Assembly: GCF_009765735.1 (NCBI RefSeq)
Contig: NZ_LMUW01000210.1
Location: 1-45,001, forward strand
Length of the DNA: 45,001 bases
Direction of reading: 5' to 3'
Origin: Xenophilus sp. L33
GTDB lineage: Bacteria > Pseudomonadota > Gammaproteobacteria > Burkholderiales > Burkholderiaceae_C
In this document: piece by piece, positions 21,158-30,317 of the stretch
Layout of the letters: each line of letters begins with the position of its first letter
Numbering within the stretch: the first letter of the stretch is position 1
The notes under the pieces: model-generated
Databases searched by the model: none
Told to the model about the DNA's origin: nothing
The model's input: the letters and a program-made list of their open reading frames with translations, nothing else
Translations under genes and position numbers: made by a program

Positions 21158-22180
21158 ATGAGCGATCAATCCCCAACGTCTTCGCGCCGAAAAGCCATCA
21201 CCCTGATGGGCGGTAGCTTGGCGGCGGCACCGGTGCTGCTCGCCGCCAACGCTGCCGCGCAGGCACAGCCGCAGGACGGGCCGAGTGGTGTGCGCCGTCC
21301 GGGCATCGAGGACCCCCGCAACAAATATCCCAAGCCGCCCTTCGCCGGGCAGCAGCAACCTTGGCCGGGCTTGGCGAGCAACATGAATCCGCGCCCCGAC
21401 CACGGTGAATCCAGCTATGTCGGATCGGGCCGGCTGGCTGGACGCAAGGCGCTGATCACCGGCGGAGATTCGGGCATGGGACGCGCGGCCGCCATCGCCT
21501 ATGCGCGCGAAGGCGCGGACGTCGCTATCAACTACCTGCCAGCCGAGGAGTCGGATGCTCGCGAGGTCGTGGCCCTCATTCGCGATGCCGGCCGCAAGGC
21601 CGTGGCCATTCCAGGGGACCTGCGCGACGAGGCGTTCTGCCGTCGCCTGGTGGACGAAGCGGTGGGCGGCCTCGGCGGCCTGGACATCGTGGTCTGCAAT
21701 GCTGGCCGTCAGCAGTCGCACGGCTCGATCCTCGACATCTCCACTGAGGATTTCGACGCGACCATGAAGACCAACATCTACGCGCCGTTCTGGATCATCA
21801 AGGCGGCGTTGCCTCACCTGCAGCCCGGCTCGGCGATCATCGGGACGACCTCCGAGCAGGCCTACGATCCTTCGCCTGACCTCTACGACTACGCGCAGAC
21901 CAAGGCGGCCACAATGAACTATGTAAAGTCGCTGGCCAAACAGCTCGGTCCCAAGGGCATCCGGGTCAACGGCGTGGCGCCGGGCCCCATCTGGACGCCG
22001 CTGCAGATCTCCGGGGGCGCCCCCGAAGGCAAGGTCGTCACCTTCGGCGCGACCGCGCCGCTCGGGCGTCCTGGACAGCCCGCGGAGCTGGCAGGCATCT
22101 ATGTGCGCCTCGCCGAAAGCGACGGCAGCTACACCACCGGCAACATCTATGGCGCAGGCGGCGGCCAGGGGAATCCGTGA
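21158..22180 (+). CDS. Short-chain dehydrogenase with Tat-like N-terminal signal
   Basis: A 340-residue SDR of the YghA/glucose-ribitol dehydrogenase type, whose members carry an N-terminal extension ahead of the catalytic domain. The extension here starts with a twin-arginine-like signal (SSRRKAITLMGGSLAAAP), then a Pro-rich linker with YPKPPFAGQQQ. The cofactor motif is TGGDSGMG (101-108), with CNAG at 180-183 and catalytic Ser232, Tyr245 and Lys249 (YAQTK). ATG 21158 has AGGAG seven bases upstream. The natural substrate is unknown; relatives are often stress-induced. The stop overlaps the possible upstream start of the following DUF4142 gene, so the two form an operon. An exported SDR is odd because NAD(P)H is cytoplasmic. 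Confidence 0.9.
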   Translation: MSDQSPTSSRRKAITLMGGSLAAAPVLLAANAAAQAQPQDGPSGVRRPGIEDPRNKYPKPPFAGQQQPWPGLASNMNPRPDHGESSYVGSGRLAGRKALITGGDSGMGRAAAIAYAREGADVAINYLPAEESDAREVVALIRDAGRKAVAIPGDLRDEAFCRRLVDEAVGGLGGLDIVVCNAGRQQSHGSILDISTEDFDATMKTNIYAPFWIIKAALPHLQPGSAIIGTTSEQAYDPSPDLYDYAQTKAATMNYVKSLAKQLGPKGIRVNGVAPGPIWTPLQISGGAPEGKVVTFGATAPLGRPGQPAELAGIYVRLAESDGSYTTGNIYGAGGGQGNP

Positions 22181-22200
22181 TGCTGAACGAAGGGCCCAGA

Positions 22201-22641
22201 ATGCCCACACCTCAAGAGTTCATCAGCTCGGCGGCCGAGTCCGACGGCTACGAATTGGCCGCGGCGCAGGATGCGCTGGCCCAGAGTCGCAGCCCGCAGG
22301 TGCGCATGTTCGCCCAGCAGATGCTCGCCGAGCATGCTCGCACCGCGCAGGCGCTGCGCGATGCGGCCTTGGCTTCCGGACTGGAACCGCCGCTGCCGCA
22401 CGTGGGTGGTGATCAGATGCGCTTTCTGGCAAGTCTGCAAAGCCTGCGCGGCAGCGAGTTCGATCTCGAATACGCCCGCCAGCAAGTGTTGGCTCACACA
22501 AGCGCGTTAACCACGATGCGAAGTTACGCAGCAGACGGCTCGGACCCGAATTTGCGCCGCGTGGCGGCCTTCGCCATGCCAATCATCGAGCACCACCTGC
22601 AGATGGCGCGCCAGATGAAAGACGCCCTTGGGGCTGCCTGA
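22201..22641 (+). CDS. DUF4142 ferritin-like helical protein
   Basis: A 146-residue, almost wholly helical protein of the DUF4142 family. The phrases FISSAAESDGYELAAAQ, VRMFAQQMLAEHARTAQALR and AMPIIEHHLQMARQM are typical of that group. There is no signal peptide, unlike many DUF4142 proteins. ATG 22201 is preferred because GAAGGG lies 9 bases upstream; in-frame GTG 22177 and ATG 22180 overlap the SDR stop and remain possible. Its function is unknown; family members occur in stress-response clusters of soil and plant bacteria. It is co-transcribed with the SDR gene. Confidence 0.8.
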   Translation: MPTPQEFISSAAESDGYELAAAQDALAQSRSPQVRMFAQQMLAEHARTAQALRDAALASGLEPPLPHVGGDQMRFLASLQSLRGSEFDLEYARQQVLAHTSALTTMRSYAADGSDPNLRRVAAFAMPIIEHHLQMARQMKDALGAA

Positions 22642-23183
22642 TGTTCAGGAGGCACAGCCGCAGCGCAGCCGAGCCAGGCTGGAGCGATGCGTTCCATGAC
22701 AGGCTGGGCGGCTGTAAAGCGACACACTTCGCTGGTCGCGGTGAACACCGTCTCCGTGACCATCGACTGGGATCAGCTCAAAGGACATCAAAGTGGAGCG
22801 AAGTGGACGGCCAGGGAATACAGAGTTCTGGAAATGCCGGCAAACGATGACGCGGGGTAGGGATTTGCCCGAGCGCGAGGGGAAGGCGTAGCCATCGGCT
22901 TGCAATGGATGCCGAATAAAGCGGACGGATTTGCCATGGCTCAAGTTCACCCTCCCATCATGAAGTGCATGTTCCTTCCCAGTGCCAATGGTCCCATCCT
23001 GGCCACAACCGCACCCGATCTGAATCCGGATCTGCCCGAATCTGAAGCGGCGGCCGCTAGGACCCGGCACGACTGCGCGGGAGACGATTTCGTTGAAACG
23101 CCCAGGTCCGCGCTGAGGAAACCCGCAAAGTCACGCGGCGCGCGAGGCCCCACGGCGCCCACCCGCGATCGGAGGACCCGCTA
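22642..23183. other. Intergenic stretch, no gene seen
   Basis: About 540 bases. The open frames (for example minus strand 22645-23070) have no recognisable motif and no ribosome site at their starts. The upstream control region of the uvrA-like gene should lie at its right end. Confidence 0.45.
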
Positions 23184-25868
23184 GTGCGTGTCGAGCCTGG
23201 GAAGCAGACCGTGTCGGGGTTGCCGCCCTTGGGCCATTCATCGGACGGCTTCGTTCGTGTGCGAGGTGCTCGGGAACACAATCTCAAGGACGTCGATGTG
23301 GACGTCCCGCGTAACGCGCTGGTGGTTTTCTCCGGCATATCCGGTTCGGGCAAATCGTCGCTGGCGTTCGGGACCATTTTTGCCGAGGCGCAGCGTCGCT
23401 ATCTGGAGTCGGTGTCGCCGTATGCCCGTCGGCTTATCGACCAGGTCGGCGCGCCGGATGTCGATTCGATCGACGGCCTCCCGCCGGCGGTGGCGTTTCA
23501 GCAGCAGCGGGGCACCCCGAGCGCGCGCTCGTCGGTGGGGAGCGTCACGACCCTGTCAAGTCTGTTGCGCATGCTGTACTCGCGTGCCGGCAGCTATCCC
23601 GCCAGGCAACCGATGCTCTATGCGGAGGACTTCTCGCCCAACACGCCACAAGGCGCCTGTCCGCGCTGCCATGGCCTGGGCAGAATCTTCGAAGTCGACG
23701 AGGCTTCGATGGTCCCCGACGACTCGCTGACCATCCGTGAGCGCGCGATCGCCGCCTGGCCTACCGCCTGGCATGGCCAGAACCTGCGCGACATCCTCGT
23801 GACACTTGGCTATGACGTCGACAAGCCCTGGCGCAACATGTCGCGCAAGGACCGCGACTGGATCCTCTTCACCCATGAAAAGCCCACCGTGCCCGTGTAC
23901 GCCGGCTTCACGGCGCGCGAGACCCGGCAGGCTCTGCGGCAAAAAACCGAGCCAAGCTATCAAGGCACCTTCACGAGCGCGCGTGACTACGTGATGCATA
24001 CCTTCGCCACCACGCAGAGCGCGCTCATGAAGAAGCGGGTGGGACGCTTCATGCGCGGCGGCGTTTGCCCCCTGTGCGATGGCAAGCGGTTGAAGCGGGA
24101 AGCGCTCTGCGTGCACTTTGCAGGGCTGGACATCGGAGCGCTGTCGCAACTGCCGCTGGATCAGGTCGCCCAACTGCTCTACCCCGCATCGGTCGGGCGA
24201 TTCGAACGGGAAACGACGGGCGCGGGGCGGTCAACACCCGCTGCGATGGCCCGAAACGCCAAGCACCGCGCGGCGGCCGGACTACCGGCGCATGCAGGAG
24301 CGCCCGACATCCGGCGAACGCCAAACCTTTCCCCGGAGAAGCGCATAGCGGCCCAGCGCATCGCTCACGACTTGGTCGAGCGCCTGGGGACGCTGCGCGC
24401 GCTCGGGCTCGGCTATCTTTCTCTCGAACGAAGTACACCCACCTTGTCGCCGGGTGAACTGCAGCGCCTTCGCCTGGCTACACAGATCCGATCTCAGTTG
24501 TTCGGCGTGATCTATGTCATGGACGAACCGTCGGCAGGGCTGCACCCGGCCGACAGCGAAGCGCTGATCGGCGCGCTCGAGCAGCTGCGCGAGGGCGGCA
24601 ATTCGGTTTACGTGGTCGAGCACGCGCTGGACCTGATGCGCCGCGCCGACTGGATCGTGGACGTCGGGCCGGACGCCGGCACACGGGGCGGCAAAGTCCT
24701 CTACAGCGGCCCGCCCGATGGATTGGCCGCGATAGAAGCCTCGCATACGCGCACCTACCTATTTGGGCGTGATCCGGCAGCATTGCGGAAACGGCGGGAA
24801 CCTGCCGGTTGGCTCGACCTGCAAGGCGTGAACTGCAACAACCTGCAGGACCTCGACGTGCGGCTCCCGCTGGGCGTACTGACGGCGGTCACAGGAGTTT
24901 CGGGCTCGGGAAAGTCGAGCCTGGTGAGTCAGGCGTTGGTGGACATTCTGCAGAAGCACCTCGGAGACGAAAGAGGACCCCTGGAGGAAGCAAGCGACGA
25001 ACCTGCCGCGCCAGGTACGGCGACGAATGCAGTGACAGGCCGCATCGCGGCAGGTGGTGATTCGATCCGTCGCCTCGTGGTTGTCGACCAGAAGCCGATC
25101 GGACGCACCCCGCGGTCAAACCTGGCTACCTACACCGGCTTGTTCGACGAAGTCCGCACCCTCTTTGCCGCCACGCCCGCGGCGCGTTCGCGCCGTTTTG
25201 ACGCGGGGCGCTTTTCGTTTAACGTGGCAAAGGGGCGTTGCGACACCTGCGCCGGCGATGGCTTCGTCAGCGTCGAGCTGCTCTTCATGCCGAGCGCCTA
25301 TGCGCCATGCCCGGTGTGCCACGGCGCGCGTTACAACGAACAGACCTTGAAGGTAGTCTGGCAGGGCAAGAACATCGCGCAGGTGTTGGACCTGACCGTT
25401 GACGGGGCAATCGATTTCTTTGCGGCGCACCCTCGTGCGGCGCGGGTCTTGAGGCTGCTGCAAGACATCGGGCTCGGCTATTTACGATTGGGCCAGCCGG
25501 CAACAGAGCTTTCAGGAGGCGAGGCGCAGCGCGTCAAGCTCGCGACCGAGCTGCAACGCGTCCAACGCGCAGGATCGCTCTATGTGCTAGATGAGCCGAC
25601 GACTGGCCTTCACGCCGCTGACGTCGACCGCCTGATGGAACAGCTGAACGACCTCGTAGGGGCCGGCCACAGCGTAGTTGTCGTGGAACATGACATGCGG
25701 GTGGTCGCGCGCAGCGACTGGGTGATCGACGTCGGCCCCGGCGCCGGCGAGGCGGGTGGACGCATTGTGGCGCAGGGCGCGCCGGAGCACGTGAGCCGCG
25801 CGGATTGCAGCCGAACCGCGTCCTATCTCGCGGCGGCTCTTGCGCATGCGTCGGAGTTCGCGAGCTGA
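23184..25868 (+). CDS. UvrA-family ABC ATPase (UvrA paralogue)
   Basis: An 894-residue UvrA-like protein with two ABC modules. The first P-loop is GISGSGKSS (51-59) and the second GVSGSGKSS. Zinc-binding pairs are visible as CPRCHGLG, CPLCDGK and, in the C-terminal half, CDTCAGDG with CPVCHG. Walker B/D-loop stretches are MDEPSAGLHP and LDEPTTGLHA. The first module's signature reads LSPGE, where canonical UvrA has LSGGE; the second is LSGGEAQR. At 894 residues it is somewhat shorter than housekeeping UvrA (about 940). The variant signature and isolated position point to a UvrA2-type paralogue linked to DNA damage or drug tolerance. The ATG/GTG start near 23184 has no clear ribosome site. Confidence 0.88.
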   Translation: MRVEPGKQTVSGLPPLGHSSDGFVRVRGAREHNLKDVDVDVPRNALVVFSGISGSGKSSLAFGTIFAEAQRRYLESVSPYARRLIDQVGAPDVDSIDGLPPAVAFQQQRGTPSARSSVGSVTTLSSLLRMLYSRAGSYPARQPMLYAEDFSPNTPQGACPRCHGLGRIFEVDEASMVPDDSLTIRERAIAAWPTAWHGQNLRDILVTLGYDVDKPWRNMSRKDRDWILFTHEKPTVPVYAGFTARETRQALRQKTEPSYQGTFTSARDYVMHTFATTQSALMKKRVGRFMRGGVCPLCDGKRLKREALCVHFAGLDIGALSQLPLDQVAQLLYPASVGRFERETTGAGRSTPAAMARNAKHRAAAGLPAHAGAPDIRRTPNLSPEKRIAAQRIAHDLVERLGTLRALGLGYLSLERSTPTLSPGELQRLRLATQIRSQLFGVIYVMDEPSAGLHPADSEALIGALEQLREGGNSVYVVEHALDLMRRADWIVDVGPDAGTRGGKVLYSGPPDGLAAIEASHTRTYLFGRDPAALRKRREPAGWLDLQGVNCNNLQDLDVRLPLGVLTAVTGVSGSGKSSLVSQALVDILQKHLGDERGPLEEASDEPAAPGTATNAVTGRIAAGGDSIRRLVVVDQKPIGRTPRSNLATYTGLFDEVRTLFAATPAARSRRFDAGRFSFNVAKGRCDTCAGDGFVSVELLFMPSAYAPCPVCHGARYNEQTLKVVWQGKNIAQVLDLTVDGAIDFFAAHPRAARVLRLLQDIGLGYLRLGQPATELSGGEAQRVKLATELQRVQRAGSLYVLDEPTTGLHAADVDRLMEQLNDLVGAGHSVVVVEHDMRVVARSDWVIDVGPGAGEAGGRIVAQGAPEHVSRADCSRTASYLAAALAHASEFAS

Positions 25869-26026
25869 TTCCGGTGAGCAGAACGAATTAATTTCCCGAT
25901 TTGCCGCACGGCATGGCCGAGCGCTGGTCTGCTGCACACGGGCTGCACGCGCAAAACTAGCGTGTCCAACTGAACAGAGGATCGCCGGTGGCTCTTAAGT
26001 AACTGAGCCGGATCGAAGATCCGCTC
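25869..26026. other. Short convergent intergenic region
   Basis: About 158 bases between the UvrA-like gene and a convergent small gene. No strong hairpin with a T-run was found. Confidence 0.35.
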
Positions 26027-26215
26027 TCACGGAATCAACGGGCTTGCTTCGCGGTCGAGCTCGCTACACAGAGTCTCGCCAAGAATGGGCATTTGCCCAG
26101 CAATCAAACGAGTTCTCGCCGCCTGAACAGCTGCTTTGTGAACCCTTTCAGGCAAGCTGCGTCCATTCAGATAGTCGGCGACCAAGGCCTCTGCGGCTTC
26201 GAGGAAAAGGGCCAT
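26027..26215 (-). CDS. Small hypothetical protein, 62 residues
   Basis: A short protein (MALFLEAAEALVADYLNG, then LPERVHKAAVQAARTRLIAG) with mixed helical character and no membrane segment. The start at 26215 is set by AGGAG seven bases upstream. I do not recognise the family. The next gene upstream on the same strand (26363-26710) is 150 bases away and may share a transcript. Confidence 0.6.
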   Translation of the reverse strand: MALFLEAAEALVADYLNGRSLPERVHKAAVQAARTRLIAGQMPILGETLCSELDREASPLIP

Positions 26216-26362
26216 GGTGAATCTCCTGAGCCCCATCGGGCGAGATCTCGAAGATGAGCGCATGCCTATGCGAGGCACCCGCGACCCCGGAGCACCGGGC
26301 CATCGCAATCATGCGCTTTCGAGCAAATTGCTTACTTGATCGTCGAACTCCGGATTGAAGCG

Positions 26363-26710
26363 TCATCCGGCACTCTCGGGGGCCTCTGCTGGGTCATTGC
26401 GACGTGCGGCATGCGGCATGTCGCCAGCGTCCGCTGCGGCCAACGCCGAGGGCACCGCAAAGTCTTTGGTTTCAAGTTCCACGGCATGCGTTGGGTCGAG
26501 GCGATGGCGTCGGAGGGCGATGGCGCCAATTGTCTCGAAGTATCCTTCGCAAGCCCGCAACAGCCCTTCCGGGCCGTCGCGAGCACCGAAAACGTCGCGC
26601 AAGGCCTCCTCCGTGATCTCAGCCAGTATGCGTGGTCCGTCGAATCCGTCGGGATAGACTGCAAATCGGACAGTCGCCGTGTCGAAGCAGTGGATCGCCT
26701 CGCAATTCAT
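26363..26710 (-). CDS. DUF1488-like small protein
   Basis: A 115-residue protein. The core VRFAVYPDGFDGPRILAEI, followed by ITEEALRDVFGA and an acidic middle, resembles DUF1488 proteins of proteobacteria, which have no known activity. The last 30 residues (after ELETKDF) are Ala/Asp-rich and less conserved-looking. ATG 26710 is chosen because AAGGAG lies seven bases upstream; the ATG at 26728 lacks such a site. It stands near the 62-residue gene on the same strand. Confidence 0.6.
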   Translation of the reverse strand: MNCEAIHCFDTATVRFAVYPDGFDGPRILAEITEEALRDVFGARDGPEGLLRACEGYFETIGAIALRRHRLDPTHAVELETKDFAVPSALAAADAGDMPHAARRNDPAEAPESAG

Positions 26711-27377
26711 TTTGTGTCTCCTTGCCATGGATCGTTCTTCGGATCGAGTTGAGTCACTTGTCTAACGCGATTGGCAGCCGCGTGCTTTCTCAGAGGGCCA
26801 TCGTCGCCTTCTCGGCAAACGCCATAGGGAACAAATACGTCCTCGGAACCAAAACTATATGCTTAAGCGCAGCGATATGGGAGGAGATTTCTGCGCGCAC
26901 CAAGACCATGCGACCTTCAGCAAGTTGCTAGCCAGGATGGCTCCTAGCGGCATCCGGGTCAACGCCGTGGCGCCCGGTCCGCGCCAGTCGGCGCCGGGCG
27001 CCTAACAAGTTGCCGAGCCGCGGATCGAATGGCCGGCCTTGGCCAACCTGGGGAAAACGCATCGCTCGATGCAATGCTCGTGTCGGGAGAGGTAGGGGCG
27101 TACAAAGCAGCGACGTGTTTGCCGCACGGGCGGCGACCTGGCGAAATAGGCGCACGCGGGACGCACCGACCCCCGGTCGGCGTCCAGAGGACCGCCAGCA
27201 AGACGAGGCCGAAGGGAGCCCACCCGGCGCGTGACGCGGCTGGCGAGAGCATCGAACGACAGAGCATCCGAGAGCGCACTGCGGATGCCGCACTTGCCGT
27301 GTTCGGCATCGAACCAAGTTCCTGATCACCATCAGGGACAGCGCCGGTGCCCTGACTGCGGGGCCATTTGAAAACCC
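26711..27377. other. Gene-poor stretch with an SDR fragment
   Basis: About 670 bases. The only protein-like piece is a short SDR remnant at 26900-27004, listed separately. The remainder shows Arg/Pro/Ala chance frames. Confidence 0.4.
26900..27004 (+). pseudogene. C-terminal fragment of a short-chain dehydrogenase
   Basis: The frame through MAPSGIRVNAVAPGPRQSAPGA and a TAA stop at 27002-27004 contains GIRVNAVAPGP, the strongly conserved post-active-site motif of classical SDRs. The same motif occurs in the intact SDR at about 21957-21990. Nothing before or after it looks like the rest of an SDR, so it is a leftover of a lost or rearranged gene. Confidence 0.5.
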
Positions 27378-27989
27378 TCACGTCTTGCCCGGCCAGCCGG
27401 GCAGGTGGGAAGCGTCTTTCGACTTTGCCAGTTTCATGGCGCGGGCCAACGCCTTCTTCGGCTCATCCAGGACCAGCTTTTCTGACATTTGATCGCGGAA
27501 GTAATTGGCCCATAGAAATTCGAGGAACGGCTCGTCAGACTTCGCGAATCCCCCCGCATCCAATACCTCCGACGTCAAGCTGCGAAAGGGGTCGTCCGCC
27601 AGCGAGTCGAAGTCACCGGGCATGTCGGCGAAAGGCCGGCGACGCCCCTTGTTGTCATACGGATGAACCCAGCTGAAATGGTCGAGGAAGATCCAAAACG
27701 CTTCGGGCTTTAGGTGGGAAAGATCATGGGCGACACCGACGGCCACGCGGTCCGACTTTTCTTTGACCAAGGCGACGGCGGCGTGATGGTGGTCCAGGAT
27801 GTAGTAGGTGTTCTTCGGGCCGATCACCGCCGGAAAGAGTTCCTTTCGCATCTCCTCGTGACGCTTGACGGGCTTCAGCTTCGACCAGGACTTTCGTTTC
27901 TCGTCGACCTCCCTGAAGCCAACGGTCATTTGTGTTGGGCGGAGATCTTCAAGCTTGACCTCGACCAGCCCTGAACCAATGCGATACAT
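27378..27989 (-). CDS. ParB-like (chromosome-partition nuclease-like) protein
   Basis: A 203-residue protein of the putative ParB-like nuclease family. The opening segment VKLEDLRPTQMTVGFREVDEK and the motif YYILDHHHAAVAL match that family. The C-terminal part (FLEFLWANYFRDQMSEK) is helical. Such proteins are single-copy accessory genes, not the plasmid-partition ParB. ATG 27989 is preferred with AAGG seven bases upstream; a GTG two codons earlier is possible. It is divergent from the glycosyltransferase gene at 28148, with 158 bases between. Confidence 0.8.
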   Translation of the reverse strand: MYRIGSGLVEVKLEDLRPTQMTVGFREVDEKRKSWSKLKPVKRHEEMRKELFPAVIGPKNTYYILDHHHAAVALVKEKSDRVAVGVAHDLSHLKPEAFWIFLDHFSWVHPYDNKGRRRPFADMPGDFDSLADDPFRSLTSEVLDAGGFAKSDEPFLEFLWANYFRDQMSEKLVLDEPKKALARAMKLAKSKDASHLPGWPGKT

Positions 27990-28147
27990 AGGCACCTTGC
28001 GGGAAAGAATACGGGATGTTGATTGTGCAAGCCCGAACGTCCTCGGGTGCTTGCCAGTGTCCTGCGCCTACGCAATCCATCCGAATTTGCCGACAAGAGC
28101 GTTACGCAGAAGTTCCTTAGCGTGCGGATCAACTGAAAGGAACACCG

Positions 28148-28831
28148 ATGCTCGCGATCGTGATCCCGGCGCACGACGAAGAAGAAACCATCGCGCAGGC
28201 CATCCTGGCAGCACGGCAATCCGGCGACGATCCGGCGCTTCAGGGGGAGCCAGTGGAGGTCATTGTCGTACTCGATCATTGCACCGATAGCACTGATCTC
28301 CTGGCAATGAACTGCGGCATCACCACAATGAGTATCGATGCACGCAACGTGGGCCAGGCGCGTGCGACAGGTGCCGAAGAGGCACTCCGTCGCGGTGCGC
28401 GGTGGCTCGCTTTTACCGATGCAGACACCATCGTGTCGGGCACTTGGCTGGCCGATCAGCTGAGCCTCGCGGCCGACGCGGTGTGCGGGAGTGTCAGTGT
28501 TGACGACTGGTCGCCGCAGGGCGAGCACGCGGATTTGTTGCGGAGTCACTTTGAGCGGACGTATGTCGATCGCGACGATCACCGGCATGTGCACGGCGCA
28601 AACCTTGGCGTTTCTGCAGCAGCCTACCGTCGGGCTGGCGGATTTCAGCATCTGGCGTGCAGCGAGGACGTTTCGCTCGTCCGTGCGCTCGAGGCAAGCG
28701 GTGCTCGCATTGCCTGGAGCGCCAAGCCCCGAGTAGCCACGAGTGCGCGCCGCGAGGGTCGTGCCAAGGGCGGCTTCGCGGATGCGTTGTTGACGGCGGT
28801 GTCCGTGCGCTTGGCCGAGGCCAGGATATAG
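28148..28831 (+). CDS. Family 2 glycosyltransferase
   Basis: A 227-residue GT-A fold enzyme. The nucleotide-sugar site is seen in IVIPAHDEEETIAQA near the start and the metal-binding DAD in LAFTDADTIVSG (about 91-102). A later GANLGVSAAAYRRAGGFQ is the usual acceptor-side segment. No membrane span is present. The sugar and acceptor cannot be named. AAAGG ends two bases... about five bases before ATG 28148. The next gene starts 6 bases after its stop, so they are probably co-transcribed. Confidence 0.85.
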   Translation: MLAIVIPAHDEEETIAQAILAARQSGDDPALQGEPVEVIVVLDHCTDSTDLLAMNCGITTMSIDARNVGQARATGAEEALRRGARWLAFTDADTIVSGTWLADQLSLAADAVCGSVSVDDWSPQGEHADLLRSHFERTYVDRDDHRHVHGANLGVSAAAYRRAGGFQHLACSEDVSLVRALEASGARIAWSAKPRVATSARREGRAKGGFADALLTAVSVRLAEARI

Positions 28832-28836
28832 AGCTC

Positions 28837-29094
28837 ATGGGAACACTAGGCTTCATTCAATGGCCAGCCTTTGCAACTTCAGTAGCTGCCGCGTGGTTTG
28901 TTGCATCGCATAGCGAACACCGCCGCAACCTTGGCTTCTGGGTCTTCCTGCTCAGCAACCTGCTCTGGGTGATTTGGGGTGTTCACACCGGAGCATGGGC
29001 GTTGGTCGCATTGCAAGTTTGCCTATCAGCCCTCAACGTGCGCGGGCTCTTCAAAACCGAGGGACACAACGACCAGGGGCGAGCGGACCGTTGA
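28837..29094 (+). CDS. Small two- or three-span membrane protein
   Basis: An 85-residue hydrophobic protein. Spans are about 6-24, 33-49 and 52-68 (FWVFLLSNLLWVIWG, then ALVALQVCLSALNVRGLF). The last 15 residues are polar. This arrangement is seen in amino-acid-transporter-like small membrane proteins, but no function is assigned. The start lies 6 bases after the glycosyltransferase stop, within GAGCTC, a weak ribosome site. Confidence 0.65.
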   Translation: MGTLGFIQWPAFATSVAAAWFVASHSEHRRNLGFWVFLLSNLLWVIWGVHTGAWALVALQVCLSALNVRGLFKTEGHNDQGRADR

Positions 29095-29165
29095 CTCGAT
29101 CTCGTTCGGCCAGGCTTGGATGCGGCAGGCACCCCGCGAAAAATGGACTGTGAAGGAGCCTCGCC

Positions 29166-29654
29166 ATGGGCATTTGGATCGAGCGGATTTTCGGAAGCGG
29201 CACCGATCTGGAAATTTGGCAGATGTCGGCGCGGGCGCTGGCGATCTTCTTTTTCACTCTGGCGCTGATTCGCGCATCGGGGCGGCGTTCTTTCGGTCAG
29301 CACAGCCCGTTCGACGCTTGCGCAACTGTCCTTTTAGGGGCCGTACTCAGCCGCGCAGTGGTTGGGGCCTCACCGTTCTGGGCGACTGTTGCCGCCGCCG
29401 CAACGCTGGCAGCGGTGCACCGGCTGGTCGCGCTTGTGAGCGTACGTTCCAAATGGATCGAAAATCTTGTGAGCGGTCACGAGATCGAAGTCGTGCGCGA
29501 TGGGAAAGTTGACCGCGATGCGATGCGCAAGGCGCTTCTCAGCGACAGCAATCTCGCCGAAGCCGTACGCGACAAGCTTGGGGATCGGGACATCGGCGAC
29601 GTCGCTCTTGCGATTCTCGAACGCGATGGGAAGATCACCGTCGTCGAGCGCTAG
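29166..29654 (+). CDS. DUF421/YetF-like membrane protein
   Basis: A 162-residue protein of the DUF421 (YetF/YdfR) family. Two or three hydrophobic helices fill residues 20-90 (ALAIFFFTLALIRASGRRSF with the family motif RASGRRSFGQ). A cytoplasmic YetF-type domain follows (IEVVRDGKVDRDAMRKAL, then ERDGKITVVE). AAGGAG sits 7-8 bases before ATG 29166. Function is unknown; relatives are sporulation- or stress-linked. It is the last intact gene before the IS nest. Confidence 0.85.
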   Translation: MGIWIERIFGSGTDLEIWQMSARALAIFFFTLALIRASGRRSFGQHSPFDACATVLLGAVLSRAVVGASPFWATVAAAATLAAVHRLVALVSVRSKWIENLVSGHEIEVVRDGKVDRDAMRKALLSDSNLAEAVRDKLGDRDIGDVALAILERDGKITVVER

Positions 29655-29718
29655 TGTAGTGCGCTCGATATAGCGGACTAATTTGATGCGGCACACCTCG
29701 ACCTCGGCGGAGGTCGAG

Positions 29719-30249
29719 ATGCGCATTGCCCCAAGAATCGAACTGAATGGTTCTGTTCAACGAGAGTTGACGGCCCTGGCGCGCCGAGGCCGCGTCGAGG
29801 CCCGTGTGCAGCAACGCGCCAAGATCGTGTTGCTCGCCGCTCAGGGCTGGCAGAACAAGGACATTGCCGCCGAGGGCGATCTGGACCGGCGCCAGGTGGC
29901 CTTGTGGCGCCAGCGCTTCCTGGAGGGCGGGGTGGAGGCCCTGATGCACGATGCGCCACGTCCGGGGCGTACCCCCACGGTGACCACCGCGGAGTTTGAA
30001 TCGAGCATCGTGGACAAGACGCTTCACGATAAGCCCCATCGCGGCCACGCGCTGGAGAACGCGCACGCTGGCCGCGCAGCTCGGGGTGGGGCCGACGACA
30101 ATTCGCCGCGTTTGGAAGCGCAATGGCCTGAAGCCGGATCGCCAGAGCAGCTCCAAGCTCTCGCGCGACCCGAGATTCGAGGACAAGCTGCTGGACGTCG
30201 TGGGGCTGTACCTGAACCCAACCCACCCGAGCGCCCTGGTGCTCAGCTG
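29719..30249 (+). pseudogene. IS630-family transposase, frameshifted and truncated
   Basis: The N-terminal helix-turn-helix part (RIAPRIELNGSVQRELTALA, ending EFESSIVDKTLHDKP) reads from ATG 29719. At about 30034 an extra C in a run of C moves the reading frame. The protein then continues in the next frame as IAATRWRTRTLAAQLGVG, GLKPDRQSSSKLSRDPRF and VVGLYLNPTHPSALVLSC. It stops matching at about 30249, where the DDE aspartate region should begin, and meets an IS3 piece. This is a dead element unrelated to the IS630 fragment at 3971, whose residues differ. Confidence 0.85.
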
Positions 30250-30317
30250 CGAATGTATGAGTCCAAGCCTCGGTGAAGTGTTCCATGCTCGCTGTTCGTC
30301 AGTTACGAGGATAGAAA

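Noticed and set aside
29166..29654. Reading the DUF421 gene as part of the IS630 element
   Set aside because: It has its own ribosome site and family motif and ends before the IS630 sequence begins.
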